A DNA stretch of 64,000 nucleotides from Guyanagaster necrorhizus (Eukaryota; Basidiomycota; Agaricomycetes; Agaricales; Physalacriaceae), in the NCBI RefSeq assembly GCF_019112545.1, contig NW_025064917.1, positions 319,940-383,939 on the forward strand. Direction: 5' to 3'. Position 1 is the stretch's first letter; every line of letters begins with the position of its first letter. Positions 45,258 to 55,900 of the stretch are shown here, in pieces. The notes under the pieces are model-generated. The model was not told the DNA's origin. It ran no database searches and saw only the letters and a list, made by a program, of their open reading frames with translations. A program made the translations under genes and the position numbers.

Positions 45258-46562
45258 CTACATGATAAGACAGCCCTTCTTTCCCTTCCGCTTGTCCTTC
45301 TTTGTTACCATCTCAGCCTGACGCATCGCCAAATCCCGCTCGTACAACTCCCGTTCGTACCGAGCCCGATTATGCTCCTCAGCTTGCAGCTGCTGGGCGA
45401 GCGCCAGATCCGACGGCGCATAACTTTCCGCGTGAACGATCTCCTCTGCCGTCTGTCCTGCGAAATCACCTCCGGCCGGACTCGCCCGCACAAAATCTGA
45501 GTCGACAAACGTCGAGGAGCCCCCATCGACATCCTCCAGGCGCTCCCACACCACCGAGGGCTCCTTCAGGAACACAAAGTCCGTCACGAGGGAATACAGT
45601 GCCTGTTCGTGTTTGTACAAGACGGATAGGTGTAGATTCCGATAAAGAGCGACAAGTATACCCGGTCGGACAGTGTTAGCGAGAGTGAACAAACCATGGT
45701 AGGTCAGCTGAGAGCGCGTGTTGTCGAGGAATCTCCGAACCACGATAGCTGGGATTGACAGGGGGTTTGCATGAGATTCTTAAAACAAGCTCAGCCACGT
45801 ACCATCTTCGATCTTCTGCCTATCTTCTTCACTAAGAGTCGCGCTCCCTGATGTCCCTGCTTGCGGCTCGTCGCTATCACCGACGACGAGCTGTCCCTTT
45901 GCAGTATGATCCGCATCCGCAATAAGCATCGCCGCGCTATCATAATCGCCAGCCGTCCTCGTCAACACTTCTGCTTCAGGACTCTCCGGATCGACGAGCC
46001 ATCCATGCACGAGCTCAATACCAACCTGCTCAAACAGCTTCAGCTCGCCAGCACCAGTACGGAAAGACGTTGCAGCGGTAAACAACGGGTTCAGGTCCAT
46101 GCCCTCTTCCTACCGAATTAATGAATGGGACACGGGTTGGTATGAACTGGAACGTACTTTGAGTGTAAGGCATGATAGATAGGGCAGACGAAATGTCGAC
46201 ATCTGGACAGTTGAGTAAAAGGTATTCGGCCACGAGCTGGCAGAGGTGTTCGTAAGAGACTGCTTGTCGGTCTGGAGGTTCAATGGTGATGTTTCCGCGT
46301 AGGATTAGGATGTTGCCTATTGGTATTTGGTTTAGCTTAAGCTGCAGAATATGGGGTGCGTCGTACATATAGCAATGAACGAACACGGCCTGGATAAAAA
46401 CAACTGAGAATACAGACAAGAAAACGAAATTCGATCGACACACCCATTGAAATTCTGGGTGATAATCCTTATGGGCCGTCTTGATGGCTCTGTTCCGAAA
46501 CGTATTTCTTTCATGTACCAGACTTCCGCTGACGACTGCATTGTAGGGCTTTCCAGAGACAT
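45258..46562 (-). CDS. MINDY-family (FAM63-like) lysine-48-specific deubiquitinase
   Basis: Cysteine protease trimming K48-linked polyubiquitin. Starts MSLESPTMQSSAEVWYMKEI. Five exons join as IRIITQNFNG-PCSFIAI-CNILILRGNITI, SALSIMPYTQ-KGMDLNPLFTAA and QKIEDA-IVVRRFLDNTRSQL. The catalytic Cys is in NFNGPCSF (family NxNGPC) and the catalytic His in LVHGWLVDPES. The C-terminus is a UIM-like acidic/helical stretch (SDLALAQQLQAEEHNRARYE), a Lys-rich run and CLIM, a CaaX box predicting prenylation and membrane attachment as in several MINDY proteins. Stop TAG at 45258-45260 (minus). About 375 residues. All junctions keep frame, so it looks functional. Confidence 0.9.
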
Positions 46563-46817
46563 CGCGCCCTGGTCGAAGGCGTTGTGATGGTGTAAGGAGA
46601 GGAAATGACACGTGCTTTATACACGCATGTACGTAAATAAATACGTAAATTAAAGACGTCAGCCCGGGTTTTGTTTTACCAAAATAATATTGCACCTTGT
46701 CCCTTTCCAAGGAGACCGGCGTATGCAGGTAGCATTCTTGGCGACAGATGCCGAAATGCCGATACTCCCCGTGCTAGGTCTATTCATATCTGACCAGAGG
46801 CCAACTCCCTGCAGGAT
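46563..46817. other. Intergenic, MINDY upstream region
   Basis: Short spacer between the divergent MINDY gene and the pseudogene on the right. A minus frame runs through it (to 46710) but the start at 46562 fits the family N-terminus. Confidence 0.4.
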
Positions 46818-47645
46818 ATGTGCAGGTTCCTGCTTGCACTATTTCGTCGGACGAAAGATGTGGTCAACATGCTCAAATCGGAATCTTCGAATGATTCAAG
46901 GACGCTTGCGTATGCATTTCGTACCTGTATGACCGACGGCCAGTCAACAAGCGGACCCAATGTTTTTCGGACCAATTTCTTCAAGGATGTTGTCGCCGCA
47001 ACGAGGGAAAATATAAATTTTCATTTCAATGATCCATATATCATTGCTCGACAGTCTAGAAATATTCACCCTCCATCGATGCCACTGAGCTCGAGGGGGC
47101 TTACCAAGATTTAGAAGATGCAATATGCGACGCCTCGGATATGTCGCACCTTACGATGGAGCCCATGCCAAAAGATCTATATCATGTGGGACGAAGCGCA
47201 CTACTTGGAAAAAAATATTTCGACCCACAGCTACGACAGGAATCCAACCTTTCTATCCTTGAACGTGTGCTCTCCAGGCTTCGATACACAAACTTGTTCT
47301 CGTTCTTTGTATCTATCTTGGGACGCATCTCACCACCTGCCCAGACGCGATTGGTAGGCTCGCATCAACGGATCTTTGAAGTCACGTTGCGGTCCGTGCC
47401 TCCGTTCACAGACCTTGGATTCGACCACTTGATGACTGGACGACAAGTGGGGAAGATAGGTGCTCAAACACTAGCTGAAGTCACGGAACTCGAGTGTGTT
47501 GTCCATATGGGTCGACCTCTGTCAGTTCGCCTCCATCTCAAGGCTTATCGATTCTCATATGTATTGTAGCTGGGGTGGACGTTACGATTTTGGTGGCAAG
47601 GACGTGAAGAGTACCATCCTCGCCCAAGTGAAGCCTCTATGCCAA
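46818..47645 (+). pseudogene. Relic of an agaricomycete-expanded P-loop/ATPase-like family
   Basis: Broken frames give PKDLYHV/IMWDEAHYL (a Walker B-like DEAH), then in one frame LRQESNLSILERVLSRL, RYTNLFSFFVSILGRISPPA, PPFTDLGFDHLMTGRQV and LECVVHMGRPL. After another shift comes WGGRYDFGGKDVKSTILAQV near 47572-47635. I know this order (IFDEAH, LFAFFLST, LGFDQL, HMGRPLW) from a very large uncharacterised protein family in Agaricomycetes, often near transposons. Stops and at least two frameshifts make this a pseudogene; the N-terminal Walker A part is not visible. Function of the family is unknown to me. Confidence 0.5.
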
Positions 47646-47950
47646 CAGCCAGGGGACTTTACTCTAAGAAAGTGACGCGCGTTTGTAGCACCTAATAGAT
47701 TATGCTGTTAGCTATAACGTAGACCTCACACAGCGTAGCGATAAGCAGAAACGCGGTGAGGGTGCTCGACAGACCGTATTCAATATATATAGTCCATCCC
47801 GACATAAAGGGGTATCGAGCTTGGCCGGCGGGATACGACGGAGCTCCTGCTTGCTAATCCAACATTTACCGCCCTAGAGCTTTCATCGTAATAAATCTTC
47901 GCCTGCCTCTCCCGGCGGCTAGCTCTCGAACTGGATTCAAGAACATACAC
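47646..47950. other. Intergenic spacer between two pseudogenes
   Basis: No open frame of note. The missing 5' part of the carboxypeptidase would be expected here but could not be read. Confidence 0.4.
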
Positions 47951-49010
47951 CGCAATGCTGGGCGAGAAAAACCTGGTCGAAAACCAAGCTCTTGGCCGCT
48001 AGTCAGACACCTATCAACCTCGCGTCTGTAATGATGTACCTATGCTCTCCTCTAGTCCCAGAGCTCATAGTTGTTCAACAAGGAAACGGAATAACGGATA
48101 GTATAACAATGCTTCTATCCTACTTCGACGTGCAATGCACCGCAGCCTCCGTCCCGCCAATCCTAGATATCAAAACCTGCGTTTACATGAAACCCGCAGT
48201 ATGCATACATCCATTTATACCTTGCCAGCTGCTCTTACAGTCTCGTCAGCTCCCAAGATGCAAAAAATGGATGACCCAATCCTGCGTGGACCAATTGGAC
48301 TCCATGAGCTGCATACTCCTTCTGCAGCTCCGTTCTCAGCGCCCCTCACCGACAAACCGGTACACAGTCTCAGAGTCTCCAGTTTTCTCTTAAGCATTCC
48401 TAGGCATTAACCCATACGACATGAGCCGCAAATGCGACGGGGACATCTCCGTGACGCTGTGCTACCCAATGACAAAGTCCATCACCTAACCTCCTCATTC
48501 TCCCCTTGTCTAATACCCTCACTCCTAGATAGATCCTCCAATACCTCGACGACCCCGCCATCCGCACCCTCCTCGGTGTCGATCCCTCCCTAACTGCCAA
48601 TTTCACGTCGTGCAACCACGATGTAGGGAACAACTTCTGCCCAGGATGCTCTCCACCCCACCAAGGACTACGTCTCCGCCCTTCTCGAACGCGGCATAAG
48701 GGTGCTCATACACGTGGGTGCGTATGATTGGATATGTAATTGGGTTGGGAACGAGCGGTGGACGATCGCGTTGGGGCAGAGTGGGCAGAGGGAGTTTGCG
48801 AGGGAGGAATTGAGGGAGTGGTATGTCGATGAGAAACCTGCTGGGAAGATCCGGAGCACGAAATGGTTGACATTTGCTACTGTTGATGGAGCGGGGTATA
48901 TGGCTCGTATGTTTCTCTCAAGTCTGAGTGTGAAAGAGGACGATTAATTTGATTTCTTCAGGTCCCTGACGATAAGCCGAAAGAATCTTTGGCCATGGTT
49001 CAGCGGTGGC
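47951..49010 (+). pseudogene. Serine carboxypeptidase (carboxypeptidase Y type) relic
   Basis: Vacuolar or secreted serine carboxypeptidases remove C-terminal residues with a Ser-Asp-His triad. Blocks in order: TPINLAS, GNGITDSITMLLSYFD, LPRCKKWMTQSCVDQLDSMS, FCSSVLSAP (shifted frame), GINPYDMSRKCDG, LCYPMTK, ILQYLDDPAIRTLLGVDPSL, TSCNHDVGNNF, a one-base shift, DALHPTKDYVSALLERGIRV and LIHVGAYDWICNWVGNE (triad Asp). TFATVDGAGYM and VPDDKPKESLAMVQRWL end it. At least two frameshifts. The part bearing the nucleophile Ser is missing, and the triad His of GAGHM is Tyr (TAT at 48897-48899). Splice signals remain between several blocks. Confidence 0.8.
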
Positions 49011-49153
49011 TTCGCAGGGACGATTTCTGGATCTATTCTTTGTCTTTACTCTGATTGCTTTCGAGATCAGTTGTCAAATATTTTCGCCATGAATTCAAAT
49101 TTGCATCCAAAAATAAAATACATGCGATTCGTAGTGATACTTATAAAGGAGAT

Positions 49154-50579
49154 TCACCACCCAAGGTGCGCGAACTGGTTCAAGACATCCCTCGCAGTAT
49201 CCGCCTTCGTTCTAAAACCCAGCCCAAATATCCTCTCTTGCTTTCCCGTATCATAACTCATCAGATATTGGGCCCCCGCTCCAGCGCCCGGCACGCCTAC
49301 AGGTAGCCTTCGTGACTGCATAGCCAAAGAGTTTGCAACATCCACTTTCGCGCACATGTAAGTCTCTGATGTACAGAAAGGAAAGAGATGAAACACTCAC
49401 GCCAATCCTGCCATACATACGGACCCGCGGACACGATGATCCTCTCACCCCCCGCAGCATCTACGAACAGCGCCCTGATGTGCGCCTCCGCCAAATCACG
49501 CACGTCGACCCAGCAGTGCCCTTTGGATGTCATGTCTTCGGCACTCATGTCCCCGCGGACAACGATGTTGTACCATTCGTTGGTGGCGTACCCGAGGGAT
49601 TGGGGGTTCGGGACTTCGTTGATGAAAGGCTGATGTGTTTGGTGAGTGTGGAAAAAATAAAAAGGAAAGAAGAGCGAGAGCTCACACCGTGGACCTAAGA
49701 AGAGGGGTCGAAGAGATGAGATTTAATTATTATGCTGGGGCAGGAACTTACGTTCGGTGGGTTTATAACCGTGAGGTCCCAAGGTAATGTGCCTTTGCTC
49801 TCATTAAAGAAATCCCAGGCAGCTGTATTCGCCGGATAAGCACCCTGGAAATCGAGTATGAGGATCACTACTAACCTTTCTCCGCCAGAGTCTTAGACGC
49901 ACAGTACTTTGCAGCAAAAGAGGCATTACTTCCTTTCTCCTCGACTTCTTTGACTGCTTGCTCGTTCCAATCCGTCTCGGAGAAGACCGTGGGTTCGGAG
50001 GGGAAGTGGAAGACGGCAGTGCACGATGATGTGACGACCACGCGCTGAACGTTTGTTCTAGTCGAATAAAATTAATATATTTCGTCGGGAGATAAACGGG
50101 ACATGGTTACCCGAACTTGGCGACGCTAGTCAGTAAGCCAAGCGTACCCTTCATGGCTGGTCCAATAACCTCTAATTCGAGTGTTTACTGAGCAAAAGGA
50201 AATGAGGCCAGTTGAAATATCTCACCTCCTGGATCCACGGCAGTCAATACGACGGGTGAAGCTGTATGAATGACACCGTCCACATCCAGAACGGCTTCAT
50301 CGAATGCACCATCCTGTCAAGTGAATCAGTTCATGGAAAGTATATCATGAATGAACGAGAAGTTCGCACCACCATAATGTCGGGTACCTGAACAAGCTGG
50401 AATCGTTCCTCGTAGGAAGCAAAGAGCTCTCTCAAATGCCTACCCTTGTTTTCGCTCCGCACCGCACCCAGAACAGCTATCCCCCGTTCAAGCAAGGACC
50501 GAGCAATCCAGGAGCCAATGTAACCATTCACTCCAGTTACCAGTATTTTTGTGTCAGGGTGTTGCTGGACCGCAGGCAT
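49154..50579 (-). CDS. Extended SDR reductase (dihydroflavonol reductase / GRE2-like)
   Basis: NADPH-dependent reductase of aldehydes or ketones. Starts MPAVQQHPDTKILVTGVNGYIGSW (GxxGxxG nucleotide motif). After splicing several short introns: DGAFDEAVLDVDGVIHTASP, EVIGPAMKGTLGLL, VQRVVVTSSCTAVFH (active Ser), FAAKYCASKTLAEK (Tyr-x3-Lys pair), WDLTVINPPNVHGP, GHCWVDVRDLAEAHIRALFV and ARDVLNQFAHLGW with stop 49154-49156. Length near 340, normal for the family. Yeast Gre2 reduces methylglyoxal and isovaleraldehyde; which substrate applies here is unknown. No frameshift seen. Confidence 0.85.
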
Positions 50580-51433
50580 GCTATGGTTGGAGAGAAAAGA
50601 CTATCCCCGGAAAGGTAGCTCGACCTCGACGCGCGTCCTTTCATGCCGAGAATCTCACCCCGGTCAATCCAGGATGAGATAACTGTGATCAAGTGATTTG
50701 CATGTGCCGTTATCATATATTTAAAATGCGGCCATTGTGTTGTGTTCTTGGACTTGAGAGCATATCGGACACGAAGAACGAAGAACAAACTCAAGCGTTG
50801 TGGCCTTGAGGCTGATATCTCGAGCTCAGACTCCTCACCTCTGTGCTAGATTGTACTTCTGAGTGATAGGCAGCCTCGAGAACCCGCCATCGAAAGGCCA
50901 GGAATCTAAAAAAAAACTCCAAAGCTCTTTATCTGCAAGAATGAGAGCAGAATATGGTAGTTACCTTCATTGAAATCAGCTGCTTCAAGGTTGCCTGCGA
51001 CCGGACAGTCGACATGTCTGGTTATTGCTGGTAAATCTGTGATAAGTTTAGAATGCTGGAGCCAGCCAATTTAAACCTTACCATGAGCAAGGAATGAAAC
51101 AAAATGGTGTAGCAAGAGTAGTACCTAGTGGTCAGCATTGAGCAATCATCGAAGCGTGACCGATCGCAGAAGCATAGGCAAGACTAGCACCGTAGCAACG
51201 AGAAACTGTAGAGATTCTCTGAAATGAAATTCAATTGCAAGAAAGAGAATTAACCCAAAATTAACGAGACGTCGGGCTGGCAGCCGAGACGAGTTCAATT
51301 CAATCTCTGTCCGGAGATGCGCAGCCATTATCAACTAGATTGACGGAATTATCTTTTGTCATCTGTATCTCGACCCGGAATCCATGCATACAAAGCATCC
51401 TTCTCAGGTGATAGAGAATCCTCAGTCACTTCG
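50580..51433. other. Intergenic, between two divergent reductase loci
   Basis: Upstream region of the SDR reductase (minus) and of the truncated aldo/keto reductase (plus). Open minus frame 50537-50794 overlaps the gene start and is not recognised. No repeats noted. Confidence 0.45.
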
Positions 51434-51836
51434 ATGCCTCCAATTCCCCTCGTTGAGCTCAACAACGGTACGAAGATACCAATCACAGGTTAGTACACCT
51501 GCATACAGTGATTTTTCGCTCATATATCTAGGTATTGGTGGTGGTCCGAGTGGAATGACGGTTGAGGCATGTGATGCAACGAAGGATTGGATACTGACGG
51601 CGATTCAGGTGAGCTCACCGACCTTTTCTGTTTCGTGAACTGAATGATATTGAAGGTGGGGTATAGGCACATTGATACAGTCTTGATATATAGTCTGGGC
51701 TTTCCTCCCAGGTCTGTGCATTGAATGGCAATTGTAGGTACAGAGAAGGCCATCGGTGAGGTGATCAGACCCTGGAAATCTCAGCAACAGAGTGATGTTG
51801 AGAGGCAAAAACAGTTGACATTAGCTGAGTACCCAT
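51434..51836 (+). pseudogene. Aldo/keto reductase 5' fragment cut off at the transposon block
   Basis: MPPIPLVELNNGTKIPIT, intron, GIGGGPSGMTVEACDATKDW, ILTAIQ, intron, VGYRHIDTVLIY, intron, TEKAIGEVIRPWKSQ. This is the N-terminal quarter of a classical aldo/keto reductase (start, glycine motif, first catalytic Asp region HIDT, then EKAIGEVI). Coding similarity stops by about 51780 and a stop follows at about 51836, where the foldback repeat begins. The rest of the barrel (Lys, His, cofactor site) is absent. It belongs to a different AKR subgroup than the gene at 28763. I infer loss of the 3' part when the transposon block formed. Confidence 0.7.
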
Positions 51837-51985
51837 AATAACTGCAAGGTTGACTCAATTGATAAGACAGCAGATCACTTGTTGTGTCAAACAGAGCCCA
51901 GCTGTGCTTGACACAATGAGTGATCTGCTGTCTCATTAATTGAGTTGACCTTGCAGTTGGTACTCAGCCAATACCAACTGTTTTC
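51808..51985. repeat. Foldback inverted repeat, arms about 80-85 bp
   Basis: Left arm 51808-51890, right arm 51909-51985, reverse complementary with a handful of mismatches. For example TGACTCAATTGATAAGACAG on the left pairs with CTGTCTCATTAATTGAGTTG on the right, and AGCAGATCACT pairs with AGTGATCTGCT. Loop about 18 bp. The transcript would form a long hairpin. Outer ends are about AAACAGTTG...CAACTGTTTT. No flanking duplication confirmed. Resembles a MITE or foldback transposon. It marks the border between normal host DNA and the CpG-free block. Confidence 0.85.
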
Positions 51986-52498
51986 ATCTCTAAATTATGT
52001 AAATATGTAACATTCATATTCCTGCTATGTTAGTAGTAGTTCTTGTAGATGGATTGATGTATCCAAGCAGTTTTTTTTTCAGGAGACTGCTCTATATGTT
52101 ATATGTGTTTCCATATAAGGGAGTTTCTGATGGTGAGACAAAAGAAAATCTCCTTTAATTGCCTTGCTCATCTGTGCAGATACAGAGTCTCAGATCACAT
52201 GAGACATGGCACCATCCTGAGATCAGTGATAAAGCCCAAGTACAAGTGATTATTGCACAAGTGCCATAAAAAGGCTATCTAATTGGTTGACTGGTGTTCA
52301 ACCTATCATATAAGGTTATAGAGAAATCTGCCTCTAGAGTACAAGTCAAATTAGGTTACCCAGGCACCACATGTATGAGTGCTATTAGATACTAGAATTA
52401 GAAGGTTGACATAAGATTCTTCATATATATATGATCCATTATGAGTTATGGATTACCTGTCAAGAGGTTAGACAGTTTGTCTGAGAAGACTATTCAAT
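51986..52498. other. CpG-free AT-rich spacer
   Basis: No gene or repeat boundary recognised. Composition as in the transposon block to the right, with no CpG. Probably remains of another repeat. Confidence 0.4.
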
Positions 52499-52945
52499 TG
52501 TTATAATTTTTTCTTATTTTATCATCTTTTTCTTATCTTATCAGAGTGTTTATCTTATCTGAATGCCTACTTGCAAGTGTGAGAAGATTAAATAATCACA
52601 ATAATATGCACTATTATACTTGGTCACCTCATCTTTGAACAATTCCCTATTGTCTACTCTCTGATGACTAGACAGAACAAGCAGCACAGCACAGAACAGT
52701 ACAATAGGAAAACAGTTATATTTATCATAGCTAGACAGTATATAAGTAGGATAGCTCTCACTATAGTAGTTCAGCTTTGAGCTATAAGTTTATTCCATAC
52801 TATCTTCTCTTGAGCCTTGTCTGTCTTTGGCCTTGACAGCACTTCACCTATTAAAACACACTAAGAGGACTCTAGTGTGACTGTATGAATGTGATGCAGT
52901 GCTAGTTTATCACATGTTTAGATCATGTGTCAGCTAGATCTAACA
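52499..52945 (+). repeat. LTR of element copy A (447 bp)
   Basis: Begins TGTTATAATTTTTTC and ends AGATCTAACA. The inverted copy at 59405-59873 matches over its right half: AATAAACTTATAGCT with AAGCTGAA and CTTATATACT, compared on the reverse strand. Contains TATA-like and polyadenylation-like stretches. No 5-bp duplication could be tested because the element is truncated. Confidence 0.7.
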
Positions 52946-55900
52946 GTTAGCTCAAAGCTTCCTGCTTCCCTTTTCTTATGCATATTTGTGGCAAAGAAAA
53001 CTGAATGCTATCAATCTGCAATATTACCTCTGACTTTGCTAAGCTCTTGAGCACCATTGTTGGCATCTTGCTCAGGCTCTTTGTTATTGTCTATCTCTGC
53101 TGAGAAAACTAATCTGTCACTGCTTAGGTAATCAGATATTACCATGAGCTCCAAACAATCTACTGCTGAATCAGAAATGTTATACTCATTCTCTCTCTCC
53201 ATAACCTCCCTCCAGAATCTGCCAGAATCACCAATAAGCCTATGCAGAGAACCATACCTGAAACCATCTCTGATGTCTTAAATTCAGAATCTCTTCTGAC
53301 AGGATTAGAAAGAAGCTATCTCCTTAGGAGTCCCTGAAGATATGACTGACATGTCATCTATCATGATCTGCCAAATCTCTCTCTGGTCCTGAACCATGAG
53401 GATGAGAATCTCCCCAGTGACTTCTTTGAGAAGAGACTGTCTCCTGACTCTTCTACCACCTCTTCTACTCATGAAATTGGCAGAATTGCTTGAGACTCCC
53501 TTAATGCCACCCAATTGGCTTTGGCTCATGACTCCTTTTATGAAACCTCTGAGCACTTGAGAGTCAAGGATACCAACCCATCTGAGTCTGCAGAAAGCCC
53601 ATCAGGAAGCCCAATACCTGACTGAGTCACTGAGCAGATGGAGGAATTCACCTAAGAAGCTAGACCAATAGAAAGCTGAGCTGGTGTTGAAGAGAAAGAA
53701 CATATTATTGCCCAGGAGCATGAAGCCTAGCCAGTCAGGACTCAATCTGAGTCTGATGCATGGCACAGCACAGAAGAAGCCTATTATAAAAACTAATATG
53801 AAGATGTAGCCCAAAGACAGAATCACAGAAGGAGAAATTATAAAAGATATAGAAACCAAAGTGATACACCAAGCTCATTCCAAGAGCCAAGCTGGCCTAG
53901 AACAGAATCTCTCCTCTCACTATGAGAAGTTTCTCTTTTCTAAACTTCTGAAACTCTTCTCTCCACCTATAGAATCTATCCCTCACCATCAATCCACATC
54001 TCTGAATTGATCATCCAGTGACTCATTCAAGACTGAGTTGCTGGAGTACTCCTTAATAAGCAGAATACTAACTGATTTCAAGAGTATCATATAGCAGTAG
54101 AGGTAGCAGAAGGCTGAGAGGAGTCCACCAAAGAACTCCTTCTCTAATCTCTCACTTCTGCTGATCTCAGATCTAGCATCCAAGAATAGCTTGCTTGCAA
54201 TAGTGAAACCCTGAGTGTCATCCACCTTCAACCTGCACAACAACTCCTCTGATGAGGACAGCAAGGACTATAGAGTGGATGATCTCCTTCTGGAAATCTT
54301 TGATTATTCTAGGGACTCTGCTAAACTCAAAGACAAGAAATTATTAGAAGAAGAAATACAAAGAGAACAGGAAAAAGAGCTTAAACAACTGTATCAGGAG
54401 AGAGTTTACAAGGTTACTTGAGACTTAAAGTAGCAAATGATCCCACTCAGAAAGAAGTTTACTGAGTCTAGAAGAACAAATTGACATTTTACAGTATGCT
54501 ATAATAGAATAAGCTATTCATCTATATAACCAACAGCATTCCAAAGACCCTCTGGCCACACTACCAGAGTATTAATCATGGTTCAGCATCTGACCAATGC
54601 CAAATACATCATCCATCTCTTTTAAGTGGGCTAAATACTTGGCACTGACAATCTGAACCACTGGCATGATCTCCACTTATTGATGGAAGCTGCAAACCTT
54701 GTCAGCTGAGAATCTGATCAGATATCTCTGGAAGCTGAAGAGAAACTGATTAATGAGAGGGCAACCTCCTCCTGATAAAGCTGGAACCAGTGGATAGGTG
54801 GAAGGAGATGATCCTGAGGCCATCAGACAAGGGTTCACTGTTGTCAATGAAAGGATCATCAGAAAGCCAGAAAAAGGAATTCCTGAGAGCCCTGTTGCTT
54901 ATGATGACTCTCTTCACTCTTTTCTGACCTCACATCAGAAAGTACTGCCCTTTAGTGATTACTCAAACCTGATGAGACCATTCACCTCTGATTTGGTTCT
55001 TATATAGTGCAAATCAGACCTTATATGAAAATCCTGACTCTTTAAGGGGCAATCTGATGACATTGATCACTTTCTAATCAATTGTAAGCAATACTTTGAA
55101 GTATATTCTGCCTACCTGTCTGCTGATATTTATCAGGTTGTCTTTGTGATGTTTTATTTTGAAGACAAGGCTAAGGTCTAGTAGATCTTAAAGAGCTGAG
55201 ACCTTTATTTTATAACCAGAGAGCACTACTGCTTGCTATTCTGGCCCATATTCAAACAAATGGTGTGCAACAAATTCATTGACCTGACCATCTAAGAAGT
55301 CCACAAACAGAAAATGAAGAATCTTCAAATAGGGGACAAAATAGCCATCAAGTACTTTGATAAGTTTGAATGACTCACCAAACTAGCCAGGCTCATCAAC
55401 TACACTAAGAATGACAGATGCCTGATAGAATATCTGAAGAATAGGGTACTCTATTCTTATACTATAATGATTGCTGACATTGGCTTTAACATCTTGAAGA
55501 GATACAAGGAATGAAAGGCATGGATCATTGAAATGAACAAGGAGCAGCACTAACAGGAGGCAGAAAGTGCCTACCAGCAGGATGACTGAAGATCCAGCAA
55601 TCAAAAAAAAGCTGATACACCAGCTCCTGCTAAGTTTAACACAACCCCTTTGACTCTTGTGCCCTTCTGTTCCATCCAGAAGACTGGTACCAGAATGACC
55701 TACACTGAGACTGAGAAACCAATAGACATAGATTGGATGAAAAAGGAAGAAAAGTGCTTCAATTGTGAGAAGAAGGATCATCTGTTATGGAACTGCCTGA
55801 AGAAGAAATGCATCTGAGAAGACATATGAGCACAGATTGCCAAATTACAAAGGGAGGCCAATGGGCTTAAAGAGTTCAGGAAGGACACAAAGATTGAGGA

